Assembly (NCBI RefSeq): GCF_001310815.1
Contig: NZ_BAZK01000001.1
Coordinates: 62,001 to 126,000, forward strand
From: Pseudovibrio denitrificans JCM 12308
Lineage (GTDB): Bacteria > Pseudomonadota > Alphaproteobacteria > Rhizobiales > Stappiaceae
Direction: 5' to 3'
DNA: 64,000 bases
In this document: piece by piece, positions 18,813-28,114 of the stretch
How positions within the stretch are numbered: the first letter of the stretch is position 1
Layout: each line of letters begins with the position of its first letter
Position numbers and translations under genes: made by a program
The notes under the pieces: model-generated
Told to the model about the DNA's origin: nothing
Seen by the model: only the letters and a program-made list of their open reading frames with translations
Databases searched by the model: none

Positions 18813-19424
18813 CTACACTCCCTGCCCCATGAGATAGAAGATTGGGAAGATGATCACCCAGATCAGATCCACCATGTGCCAGAAGGCCGTTCCCGATTCC
18901 AGATTGTCCTCCGTGGGCCACAACGCAATAATGCCAAGGATGATCAGGCCGAAGATGACATGGGCTAGGTGGAACCCTGTGACCAGATAGTAGAGCGTAT
19001 AGAATGTGTTGGTCTCAACATTGAGGCCGAGAGCGAGCTTTTCCTTATACTCATAGATCTTGAGCGCCATGAACACGACGCCCAAAGCCCCCGCACCCAG
19101 CAAGGACAGTCGTGCCTTTGCCACCTCTTTGACCTTGCCAAAGCGAACCGCAATGGCTGCGAACAGGCCGGAGGTGAGCAGGATGATTGTATTGAGGGTT
19201 GCCAGTGGCACATTCAGGTGGGTGCGAGCCTCGCGGTAGATCTCAACATTGAGCAGTTCATTGCCCGCAAACGCCCAGAGTGCGCCGCCGAATACGAGGA
19301 TTTCGCTGACAATCAGGATCCACATCATGGGATCGCCCGGCAGATTTTCTAGTGCCCATGGAGAGACTGGCTGGCGGTAGACCCGCTCTGAGTTCTCTTC
19401 TTCGTTCTGGCAGATCTCGTCCAT
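18813..19424 (-). CDS. norE: Cytochrome c oxidase subunit III-like protein NorE
   Basis: 203 residues with five hydrophobic helices and the subunit-III hallmark FHLAHVIFGL followed by AFWHMVDLIWVIIFPIFYLMGQG. The size fits NorE better than true CoxC. NorE is an accessory membrane protein of NorCB nitric oxide reductase. No norCBQD genes occur in this window, so the pair stands alone between dddD and a LysR gene. It could serve a reductase elsewhere or a terminal oxidase. Confidence 0.75.
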   Translation of the reverse strand: MDEICQNEEENSERVYRQPVSPWALENLPGDPMMWILIVSEILVFGGALWAFAGNELLNVEIYREARTHLNVPLATLNTIILLTSGLFAAIAVRFGKVKEVAKARLSLLGAGALGVVFMALKIYEYKEKLALGLNVETNTFYTLYYLVTGFHLAHVIFGLIILGIIALWPTEDNLESGTAFWHMVDLIWVIIFPIFYLMGQGV

Positions 19425-19516
19425 TACACCCTTCCAGCGGAAATTCCAGTTTTCTGCAGCTTAGAATGATTTGCAGCTGTCTTCCTTGTCCGAGCGCTAA
19501 CTGGGTGATTTCTCGG

Positions 19517-20440
19517 CTACTTGATGGGCTGGGCGATGGTCTCTTCCACCCAGCTTTGCCAGGAACTTACAAAGGAGCTGGCAAGGCGTGAGAGTGGGCG
19601 CTGGTGCGGCACCACGATGGAGTATCCGAACGGGACTGCGGGCTCAAACGGCAGAAAGACGATTTTTGAGGCATCTCCCCGGCTGCGCTGGTAACTGACG
19701 GCGCTGAGCACATCGACGATGGAGCAGATCTGGCCTGCCTCGACAAAATGGAACAGCGGCAGGAAGTATTGGGTGTCGATGCGAATGTTGAGGCGTGCAC
19801 CCTGAGCCTGAAACGCTGCCTTTGTGGCTTCATAAGTGGAATGGCTTGGTTGCAGCACCCCCATGGGCATACCGTCCAGATCCCTGGCCTGAATGACTTT
19901 CTTCTCTGCCAATGGTGATGATTTGGGAACGGCGCAGACGCAGGTGCACGGGATTGTGGTGTTGTGGAACAGCTTTTCCTGCTCTGAGCCGACAGCGGCA
20001 TCACAGAAGCCAACCTGAAAACTTTGGGCCGCGATGAGATTGAGGATCTGCGGTGAGCTGCGGGTTGCGAGGGTGACTTTCACCTGTGGTTTGTCCGCAG
20101 TGAACTGGCTGATGAACTCCGGCAGCAGATAGGAGGATGGGCCCGGCATGGCAACGATGCCCAGTGAGCCCTGCACCTGATCGCGCATGTTACCGAGGTT
20201 CTGTTCGACTGTTTTAAGGCGATCGAGAATGCCTGAGGCTTCCGAGAGTAGATAGTGAGCTTCGGGTACAGGAATCAGCCGCCGGCCTTCACGGATGAAC
20301 AGCGGCATATCCAGATCATCTTCCAGCGCTTTGAGCGAGGCGCTCACTGCAGGCTGGGTGCGATGAAGATTGCGCGCGGCATGGCTGACGGAGCCTGTTT
20401 TCATAATCTCGCGGAAAACCGCCAATTGCTGCAGATTCAT
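19517..20440 (-). CDS. LysR-family regulator of the TAXI-TRAP/oxidase operon
   Basis: 307 residues from the ATG at 20440 (GAGG upstream); an upstream in-frame extension to 20548 is unlikely. The helix-turn-helix region reads GSVSHAARNLHRTQPAVSASLKALE, and a periplasmic-binding-like effector domain follows. It is divergent from the TAXI binding protein at 20590 across 149 bases, the usual arrangement for a LysR protein controlling the neighbouring transport/catabolic operon. Confidence 0.82.
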   Translation of the reverse strand: MNLQQLAVFREIMKTGSVSHAARNLHRTQPAVSASLKALEDDLDMPLFIREGRRLIPVPEAHYLLSEASGILDRLKTVEQNLGNMRDQVQGSLGIVAMPGPSSYLLPEFISQFTADKPQVKVTLATRSSPQILNLIAAQSFQVGFCDAAVGSEQEKLFHNTTIPCTCVCAVPKSSPLAEKKVIQARDLDGMPMGVLQPSHSTYEATKAAFQAQGARLNIRIDTQYFLPLFHFVEAGQICSIVDVLSAVSYQRSRGDASKIVFLPFEPAVPFGYSIVVPHQRPLSRLASSFVSSWQSWVEETIAQPIK

Positions 20441-20589
20441 GCGCGCCTCAATACATAAACAAAATCTATCATAACCATAATATTTCGAATTTGCTTTTAT
20501 GCATAAGGCTACCCCACCATGACACAAATAATCAGAAATACGGATCATCTTTATTTGGGAACATCTACATTTGCTAGAGGGGGGATATC

Positions 20590-21600
20590 ATGGGATTTTT
20601 CAGTAAGTTCGCAGGTGTGGCACTGGCCTGCACAATGATGAGTGGGGCTGCGGTTGCGCAGGACATCAAGTTTTTCCGCATTGGCACGGGCGGTGCCGGC
20701 GGCACCTACTTCCCGATTGGCGGCATCATTGCCAACGCTATTTCCAACCCACCTGGCTCTCGTCCGTGTGATCAGGGCGGTAACTGCGGTGTGCCAAATC
20801 TGGTGGCGATTGCTCAGTCCACAAACGCGTCTGCACACAATGTGAATGCAATTCAGGCGGGTCAGATGGAAGCAGGACTGACTGGGGCAGCAACCCTGCA
20901 CTTTGCTTATCACGGTAGTGGCAAGTATGAGGGCAATGCCAAACCGGACCTGCGCGTGATTGCAAACCTTTATCCTGAGGATCTGCATCTTGTCCTGCCA
21001 AAAGGTGGTGAGTTGGCGAGCCTTGCAGACCTGAAGGGCAAACGTGTGGGCATTGCGCAGGCAGGGTCTGGTACTCAGATTGCTGTTGAGCTGATACTTG
21101 CGGACCACGGCGTCAACCGCGACAATATTGATGAAGCCGAGCTGAACAATGCACAAAGTGCAGAACGGACGGCGGATGGTCAGCTGGATGCATACTTTTA
21201 TGCAGCAGGTACTCCGGTTGCGGCGATGATCCAGTTAGACAACACCAAGGGCATGGATCTTTATTCCTTTACCGATGAAGAGGTCGCACAAGCCAACAAG
21301 ACTGTGCCCTACTACATTCCGTCCACCATTCCGGCTGGCACCTATCCGGGCGTGACGCATGACACCAACACGGTGGCGGTGAGCGGCATGTTTGTGACCA
21401 ATGCCAATATTGATGAGGAGTTGGTCTACGAGATCACCAAGGCGCTGTGGTCCAAAACAGCACGCAAACTGCTGGATAACGGCCATCCAAAGGGCAAGGT
21501 GATCACCATGAAGACCGCTCTGGACGGCATTGATGGCATTGGCGTGCCGCTACATCCAGGCGCTGAGCGCTTCTACAAGGAAGTTGGTCTGCTCGACTAA
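20590..21600 (+). CDS. TAXI-family TRAP transporter binding protein
   Basis: 336 residues. It has a signal peptide (FAGVALACTMMSGAAVAQ, cleavage near residue 24), then RIGTGGAGGTYFPIGGIIANAIS, the GTGG..GTYY-like start characteristic of TAXI receptors. A strong GGGGGG ribosome-binding site precedes the start. It delivers ligand in the periplasm to the fused TRAP permease downstream. TAXI proteins are best known with glutamate- or dicarboxylate-type ligands; the oxidase and racemase in the same operon fit an amino- or hydroxy-acid. Confidence 0.85.
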   Translation: MGFFSKFAGVALACTMMSGAAVAQDIKFFRIGTGGAGGTYFPIGGIIANAISNPPGSRPCDQGGNCGVPNLVAIAQSTNASAHNVNAIQAGQMEAGLTGAATLHFAYHGSGKYEGNAKPDLRVIANLYPEDLHLVLPKGGELASLADLKGKRVGIAQAGSGTQIAVELILADHGVNRDNIDEAELNNAQSAERTADGQLDAYFYAAGTPVAAMIQLDNTKGMDLYSFTDEEVAQANKTVPYYIPSTIPAGTYPGVTHDTNTVAVSGMFVTNANIDEELVYEITKALWSKTARKLLDNGHPKGKVITMKTALDGIDGIGVPLHPGAERFYKEVGLLD

Positions 21601-21763
21601 CAGCAGCAATACTCTGAGCAGCAGCGGGAGCTCTCTTCCGCTGCTGCTTGTTGCCACCGGTGGGTCTTCCTATGGTTTTGATGCGCGCCTTTTGCTTTTG
21701 AGCAATTGAGTGCTGCCTGCCATGTGCCACCGCATGACACATCCCCATATCCCGGAGGGTTTC

Positions 21764-23986
21764 ATGCCCCTGCAATCGCACCTTGATAACAAGGCTCTGG
21801 AAGAGCTGGAGAAAAAGTACGACTCGGCTCTGCACACCCGTGACAACGGACCTTTCCTGACCAAAGTGGTTTACTGGGCGACCATTGCTTATGCGCTCTA
21901 TCACTTCTGGACTGCAGGGTTTGGCACGCCGGTTGACTACGTTCACATGGGCATTCACCTTGCCGGGCTCTACTTCTTTATTTTCCTCGCTTTTCCGTTT
22001 TTCAAATCAGATGGGGCCTATGCCAATACGCCTGGCAAGTTTCTGAGCTTTGGCAATGTGCCGCTGTTTGACTGGGTGATCATGGTTCTGGCCATGATGG
22101 GCTCGCTTTATCTGTGGTTCAGCTGGCGCGGGTTTGATCTGTTCGGCTTCAATGTGTCCGAGCAAGCGTTGCGACAAGGCAATCCTGCCGGGCCAGACAT
22201 TTTCTTCGGGACGATCATAATCCTGTCAGTTCTGGAGATTGCACGGCGGACCATTGGCATTGTGTTGCCGCTGATCATTCTGGTGTTCATCGGGTATGCG
22301 CTGCTTGGGCCTTACATCCCAATCCAGATCCTGAAACATCCGGGCGTGGATTGGCGTCAGTTCGTCAACAACATGTACTTCCCGTTTGAAGGCATCTTTG
22401 GGGTGACGCTCTGGGTGGTCTCTACCGTTGTATTCCACTTCGTTCTGTTTGGTGTGGTGGCGCAGCGCATGGGGCTGGGGCAGTTCTTCGTCGACAACGC
22501 CATGATCCTTGCTGGCCGTTACACCGGCGGCCCGGCGAAGGTTTCCGTTGTTTCCTCTGCCTTCTTTGGCACGATTTCCGGTTCATCCATCGCCAATACG
22601 GTCTCAACCGGCTCTCTCACCATCCCGAACATGAAAAAGCTTGGCTATCCGGGCCACTTTGCGGGCGGTGTGGAAGCGGCTGCTAGTGCAGGCGGGCAGA
22701 TTACGCCTCCGATCATGGGCGCTGCGAGCTTCCTGATGGCCGAGTATCTGGAGGTTCCCTACACCACCATCGTGATTGCAGCGATCGTCCCTGCCCTGAT
22801 GCACTATATCGGCGTCATTTCCATCGTGCACTTCACTGCAAAACGCCTTGGGCTGGAAGCTTATCCTAAGGATCAGATTCCGCAGTTTGTGCAGGTCTGG
22901 CGTGAGGGCTGGTTCACCGTTCTACCGCTGATCGGGCTACTGGTGGTGCTGTTCTCAGGTTACTCGCCCAACATGGCAGCATTCATCGGCATCTCGCTGT
23001 GTATCGTGGTGGGCTTTTGCGCCATCGACAAGCCGCTCTCTCTTGCTGTGCCGTTGATGTTGCTTGGGTTTATCTTCTGGAAGGCCTCGCCTTACTCCGG
23101 CGAAGGGTTCTCTCCAACCATGGCTGGTGTTTTGGGTGCTCTGACCTTGCTCGGATGTTTGCATCGCAATGAGCGGCAGAGCTTCAAAGACCTGTTCGAC
23201 AGCTGTCACGTGGGTGTTCAGTATGCCTTGGCCGTTGGTGCTGCCTCTGCTGCGGTTGGGATTGTGGTTGGTGTGATCAACACCACCGGCGTTGGGTTCC
23301 GTCTGGGCTTTATGGTCACCAACGGAGCAGCTGATATGGCGGCTTCTCTGGCGCCGCTGCTGGACTGGACCTCTCTTGAGGTGTTCGAACAGTCTTCCAT
23401 TCAGCAGTTCCTGTCACTGGTGCTGATTGCCATTGCCTGTATCCTTATGGGTGCTGGCCTGCCAACAACAGCGCTTTACATCATGCTGGTGGCTGTAGCG
23501 CAACCTGCATTGGCACAGCTGGGCGTGCCTGCCCTCGCCACCCATATGTTCGTGCTCTATTACGGCGTTATCTCAGAGATCACGCCACCAGTGTGTGCCT
23601 CGGCCTATGCAGCGGCGGGGATTGCGGGCGCTAATCCGTTCCGGACCGGTGTGAATGCGTTCACGCTGGGGCTCGGCAAGCTGATGGTGCCGATGGTGTT
23701 TGTCTATGCACCGACCATGCTCATCGTGCTGCCAGAGTACTTCACGCTGATGTCGTTCCTACAAGTGACACTGACCTGTGCGCTGGGTGTGTTTGCCATT
23801 GCCACAGCGGTTTCGGGTTACTTCATTGCTCCGCTCAATGGCATCTGGCGTGTCCTGATGGCAATTGGTGGCCTGATGCTGGTAGCACCGAGCTTAGGTT
23901 CTGACATGGCCTCCCTTCTGGTGATCGCGCCTGTGCTGATCCAGCAGTTTGCCAGCCAGCGCACTTTGCAGGAAGCCACGCAATGA
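21764..23986 (+). CDS. TRAP transporter fused small/large permease (4TM/12TM)
   Basis: About 740 residues from the ATG at 21764, chosen for its GGAGG five bases upstream; the frame is open back to 21710. A DctQ-like first quarter is fused to a DctM-like domain with GTISGSSIANTVSTGSLTIPNMKKLGYPG and SAGGQITPPIMGAASFLMAEYL, the TAXI-type TRAP signatures. It imports the ligand with a sodium gradient (family knowledge). Its stop overlaps the start of the oxidase gene (ATGACA). Confidence 0.87.
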   Translation: MPLQSHLDNKALEELEKKYDSALHTRDNGPFLTKVVYWATIAYALYHFWTAGFGTPVDYVHMGIHLAGLYFFIFLAFPFFKSDGAYANTPGKFLSFGNVPLFDWVIMVLAMMGSLYLWFSWRGFDLFGFNVSEQALRQGNPAGPDIFFGTIIILSVLEIARRTIGIVLPLIILVFIGYALLGPYIPIQILKHPGVDWRQFVNNMYFPFEGIFGVTLWVVSTVVFHFVLFGVVAQRMGLGQFFVDNAMILAGRYTGGPAKVSVVSSAFFGTISGSSIANTVSTGSLTIPNMKKLGYPGHFAGGVEAAASAGGQITPPIMGAASFLMAEYLEVPYTTIVIAAIVPALMHYIGVISIVHFTAKRLGLEAYPKDQIPQFVQVWREGWFTVLPLIGLLVVLFSGYSPNMAAFIGISLCIVVGFCAIDKPLSLAVPLMLLGFIFWKASPYSGEGFSPTMAGVLGALTLLGCLHRNERQSFKDLFDSCHVGVQYALAVGAASAAVGIVVGVINTTGVGFRLGFMVTNGAADMAASLAPLLDWTSLEVFEQSSIQQFLSLVLIAIACILMGAGLPTTALYIMLVAVAQPALAQLGVPALATHMFVLYYGVISEITPPVCASAYAAAGIAGANPFRTGVNAFTLGLGKLMVPMVFVYAPTMLIVLPEYFTLMSFLQVTLTCALGVFAIATAVSGYFIAPLNGIWRVLMAIGGLMLVAPSLGSDMASLLVIAPVLIQQFASQRTLQEATQ

Positions 23987-25223
23987 CAGCCTCTGATGTA
24001 ACTATTCTGGGTGCCGGCCTTGTCGGCATCTGCTCTGCACTGTCACTGGCTGAAAAAGGCTTTCGCGTGCACATGGTTGACCGGGATGCTCCCGGTCAGG
24101 CCACCTCTGCGGGGAATGCGGGCATTATCTCTCCGTGGTCTGTGGTGCCTCAATCCATGCCGGGGATCTGGAAGAAGGTGCCGGGCTGGTTGCTGGACCC
24201 ACAAGGACCGGTGAGCATCAAACCAAGCTATTTGCCGCGTGTGTCGCTCTGGGGGCTGCGGTTTCTTTATGAAGGGCGGCAAGAGCGCATTCAGCCGATC
24301 AGCGATGCCATGTTTGCGCTCAATCATGACTGTGTGGAGCTTTACCGGCATCATCTGGCTGGCACTGGCCATGACCATCTGTTGCAGGACAGTTGGTATG
24401 TGCATGCCTTCCGCGATGCTTCACAGGTCAACCTGTCGTCGCCTGATTATGCTATGCGCAAGGCGGTTGGGGCGGAGATTGAGCAGATTGGAGCGGCTGA
24501 GCTGCGTAAGCTGGAACCATCCCTCACCCACGACTTTGAGGCTGCGGTTTTGATCAAAGGGCAAGCGCGGGCCGTATCTCCCGGCAAGATCGGCGAAGTG
24601 CTTGCAGAAAAGCTTTTGGCCATGGGCGGAATCATTGAGCGGGCCAAGGTGCTCAAGATCAGTCCGCAAGAGGACGGCAGCTGGACCTATGTGACTGAGC
24701 AAGGTGAGCACTCTACGCCCAAGCTTGTGCTTTCCATGGGGGTTTGGTCTGCGGAGCTTTTGAAGCCTCTCGGGATCAAGATTCCAATGGAAGCGGAACG
24801 CGGGTATCACGTTTCCTTTGATAATCCGGGCGTTTCTCTGTGCCATTCCGTGATGGACATGGACATGAAGTTCGTCGCCTCATCCATGGAAGACGCGATC
24901 AGGGTTGCGGGAACAGCTGAGTTTGCCGGACTGGACGCGCCGATTAATCAGAAACGACTGGATGCCTTGGTTGCCCTTGCGAGCAAGCTGCTACCGGATC
25001 TGAATACAACACAGATCAGTACATGGTCTGGTCAGCGGCCCAGCCTGCCAGACAGTTTGCCGTGCATTGGGCAGATCGATGGTTTTCAGAACCTCATCGG
25101 CGCCTTTGGACACAGCCACTACGGCTGATGATGGCTCCAAAAACCGGACGCTTGGTTGCAGACCTTGTTGCCGGACTTACCCCAAACATCGACATGTCAC
25201 CTTACCATGTGACGCGCTACTGA
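23983..25223 (+). CDS. FAD-dependent amino-acid oxidase (DadA-like), frameshifted near 3' end
   Basis: It begins DVTILGAGLVGICSALSLAEKG, an FAD Rossmann motif of the DadA/DAO family, and ends as given at 25128 after FGHSHYG. One C missing at 25125 (GGCTGATG for GGCCTGATG) would continue LMMAPKTGRLVADLVAGL to the stop at 25223, giving about 413 residues, a normal DadA length. That C-terminal segment is conserved in the family, so the break is probably a base-call loss. It likely oxidises a D-amino acid or related acid delivered by the TRAP system. The start overlaps the permease stop. Confidence 0.8.
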
Positions 25224-25233
25224 AGGAAAATCT

Positions 25234-25959
25234 ATGACCATTCATAGTGGTGGCCAGAACATCTGCGGCGTTTCAATCGGCGTTCTTTCTCTAGAGAGCT
25301 ATTTCCCGAAGCCTCCGGGGCACATCAAGAACCCCTCCAGCCTGCCATTTACGACGACCTATGAGATCCTTCATGGTTTGACCGTGCAGAAGCTGCTGGC
25401 TGATCCCTCTCCTGAGCTGCTGGAGCCGATTATCAGCGCGGCAAAGCGGCTGGAGGATCAGGGCGTGCACGCAATCACCGGATCCTGCGGGTTTCTGGCG
25501 ATCTTTCAAAAGGAGATTGCTGAGGCGGTTTCCATCCCTGTGTTTGTGTCATCTCTCATTCAGGTGCCACTCGCCTATCACATGACCAAGGCTCCTGTTG
25601 GCGTTATTACGGCCTCGGCATCTTCTTTAACGGACAAGCATCTGGAAGGTGTTGGTGCCTTTGATGTGCCGATTGTGGTGCAAGGGCTGGATGAGGCGCC
25701 GGAGTTCTCCTCTGTGATCCTGCGCGGCGAGCGCACGCAGATGGATCTGGGCAAAGTGACGGGCGAGCTGTTGGCTGCTGCTGAAAGCATGGTGGAGCGC
25801 TCGCCAGAGATTGGTGCGATCGTGCTGGAATGCACTGACCTGCCACCTTATGCGCATCAGCTGCAAGCCAAGGTCAACCGGCCTGTGTTTGACATCATCA
25901 CCCTAGCGAGCATGGTTCACGCTACATCCCACCGCATGGCTTTCCCCGGCTTCATCTAG
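25234..25959 (+). CDS. Aspartate/glutamate racemase-family protein
   Basis: 241 residues with an AAGGA site upstream. The two Cys motifs of the family are visible: ITGSCGFLAIF near residue 86 and VLECTDLPPYAHQ near residue 198. They act as the acid/base pair in PLP-independent amino-acid racemases. It is the last gene of the TRAP/DadA operon and could convert an L-acid to the D-form used by the oxidase, or be a hydantoin-racemase-like enzyme. Its last 8 bases overlap the end of the convergent giant gene. Confidence 0.75.
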   Translation: MTIHSGGQNICGVSIGVLSLESYFPKPPGHIKNPSSLPFTTTYEILHGLTVQKLLADPSPELLEPIISAAKRLEDQGVHAITGSCGFLAIFQKEIAEAVSIPVFVSSLIQVPLAYHMTKAPVGVITASASSLTDKHLEGVGAFDVPIVVQGLDEAPEFSSVILRGERTQMDLGKVTGELLAAAESMVERSPEIGAIVLECTDLPPYAHQLQAKVNRPVFDIITLASMVHATSHRMAFPGFI

Positions 25960-28114
25960 CCTCTTCCAACTGCCTTTCATAGGACGGGAGTGGCGGATCA
26001 ATATCATCGGTGCAGAGGTAGAGATCCTGCAGGTTGAGCAAGGGCATCGGATTTTCCGTCAGGTTGGACATGATGTTGAGCGCGAAGGTTAGTGTGGCGT
26101 TGTTGCAGGAGGGTTTGTGCGTCTCAGCCCAAGCTGTGATGGACTTGGCAAGGTTCTTGATGATGTTCCCCTTCGGCTTGCCTTTCGTGGTTATGGTGAT
26201 CGGGGTTGGCGGCAGAAGTGCAATTGGCAGATCAATCGGCTCTTCAGTCAGTCCCTCAGCCAGGTGATAGGCATAACCGATGTTGAGCTGGAGAGTAACA
26301 TCCCCGACGAACTCGCCTTTGAACAGCTTGCAAAACAGATTGTTCAGATGCTGTGTCAGGCTGCATTTGCTCGGCTCTCCCTTCGGTTCATCCAGCCATG
26401 CGATGTTAAGCGGCTGATAGCTGGAGAGTGTTGGGTGGAACGGGTTTTTGAAGGTGGCTGTCGGCGTTTTAAAGACAAAGCCCTCGTTGATCTTGCCAAA
26501 GATGTAGTTATTTCGGGTCATGTACATGGAGGCGATGGCATCCTGTCGGGCCAGTACCTGCATCCCCGGTAGGATCACCTGCCGGTCACTGATGGACTGC
26601 GCGATATCCTGCGTTAGGTACGTGATCTTCTTCTTTTTCTCCTGCGTGTAATAGTAGGTGTAGGTTTTCTTGCCCTTTTCGCAGGCATTTGAGGCCAGAT
26701 GGCTGGTCCACTCAGGAATTTCGACAGAGGGTTCTCCAGTGAGGCCTTTGAGATTGTTGCAGTCTTCTAAAATGAGTTTGACCACCCATCGATCTGCTGT
26801 GTCTTCATTGTTTGAGGTGTATGCCTGATTTTCCTCCAGAATGCTGAACTTGTAGCTCTCAGCCCCTTCCTTTGTTGCCGGGGCCGCCAGCATGCTCAGA
26901 TTTCCAGCAGCCGTGGCTGCTTTTATGATGTCCTCATTGATCTTGATGATCGCAGATAGGACACTGGCAGCATCTTCGATGGCCGCATCGTCCTGTCTTG
27001 CCGCGCTGATGACAGGCACGTGTTGGTCCAGAATGGCGGAGAGATTGCTTGCAACGGAAATGAACTGGGCGAGCTCTGCGAAGGCATCAAGGAAGCCTGC
27101 GAGTTCGTTTGCAGGTTTGTCTTTGATGTTGAACTGAATCTGGCCGTGGGCTTTGTCCTGTAAGTAGTGAAAGTTCAGGCCGTAAGTGTACTCATAATCC
27201 CATCTGGTGATTTTGCTCAGCTGCGTGGCCTTCTTATCAAAGGCTGGGCCAGCTTGGGAGACCATCCTCGGAGTTTCGGGGAAGCTGCGCAGCAAGATTG
27301 GCAGTTTGAAGGAGCCGAGAGACTTTTCCAGCACCGGCGTGTCTTCGGCTGTAATTGGCGACAACCAGCTGGACGCCTTATAGCCCTCGATGTTTTTGAC
27401 AGGACTGATCTGGTGTTCCAGAGCCGTGACCTTGTAGCAAAGATCCAGACAGAGGCACTCTGTGGTCTCTCCCAGTTTCTCAGAGGCTTCCAATAGGAAT
27501 GTGAGGGGTTGCTCTTCGCCCTGCTCAAGCTTCAGTTTTGGCGAGGTCAAGGAGATCAGGCTGGCGAGCGTCTTGCTGGTTGTAGAGCTTGCTTTTTCCT
27601 CAGCATGCGGCGGGCAGTTTTTGATGCTGTTGAGGTTTATGTTGCCGCAAAGCTGCGGTGTTTCCTCATTTCCTTGCAATGGGATGCTGGCGGTTACATC
27701 CGCACCAAAGGAGATGGCTGCTTGTGTGGTGTAGAGGTTGGAGAGCTCATTCAGTAGAGACTGGCGGAAGGTTTCCTGCGCTGAGGCCAGGCGGGTGCTC
27801 GCTCCGTCCTGATAGATCGGTGCGAGCATGTTAGCCGTGATCCCGGCAAGGCTTTCTTTCTGATCTGCCAGTTGCTCCATAAAGCCGGTGGGTTTCGGCG
27901 TTCCATTTTTTACTGCCTGAGACTGCAGATGATGATCGATGAACAGGATGGAAGATGAGTACTTTGGCGAGAGCAGACCGTCGAAGAAGTCGAAGTATTG
28001 CTTGAGCCACACATCCATTTCTACGTTGGAGAATGTGCTTTTGACTGGTGTGCCCGTGAACTTACCCGTTTGAGTCGAAGTCCTCAAGACTGGTGTACGG
28101 ATAGATGGAGGCAC
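25952..28114 (-). CDS. Giant LysM-associated protein, C-terminal piece (unknown function)
   Basis: A 720-residue open frame whose only early start is a GTG at 28114 without a ribosome-binding site, lying 53 bases inside the previous frame. Removing one G from the GGG at 28065-28067 would fuse the upstream frame ...TSLEDFDSNG directly to KFTGTPVKSTFSNVEMDVW. This is probably the C-terminal half of the preceding protein (about 1316 residues joined). The piece is mixed alpha/beta, acidic and polar, with no signal peptide, no membrane segment and no recognised motif. Function unknown. Confidence 0.6.
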   Translation of the reverse strand: MPPSIRTPVLRTSTQTGKFTGTPVKSTFSNVEMDVWLKQYFDFFDGLLSPKYSSSILFIDHHLQSQAVKNGTPKPTGFMEQLADQKESLAGITANMLAPIYQDGASTRLASAQETFRQSLLNELSNLYTTQAAISFGADVTASIPLQGNEETPQLCGNINLNSIKNCPPHAEEKASSTTSKTLASLISLTSPKLKLEQGEEQPLTFLLEASEKLGETTECLCLDLCYKVTALEHQISPVKNIEGYKASSWLSPITAEDTPVLEKSLGSFKLPILLRSFPETPRMVSQAGPAFDKKATQLSKITRWDYEYTYGLNFHYLQDKAHGQIQFNIKDKPANELAGFLDAFAELAQFISVASNLSAILDQHVPVISAARQDDAAIEDAASVLSAIIKINEDIIKAATAAGNLSMLAAPATKEGAESYKFSILEENQAYTSNNEDTADRWVVKLILEDCNNLKGLTGEPSVEIPEWTSHLASNACEKGKKTYTYYYTQEKKKKITYLTQDIAQSISDRQVILPGMQVLARQDAIASMYMTRNNYIFGKINEGFVFKTPTATFKNPFHPTLSSYQPLNIAWLDEPKGEPSKCSLTQHLNNLFCKLFKGEFVGDVTLQLNIGYAYHLAEGLTEEPIDLPIALLPPTPITITTKGKPKGNIIKNLAKSITAWAETHKPSCNNATLTFALNIMSNLTENPMPLLNLQDLYLCTDDIDPPLPSYERQLEEAR

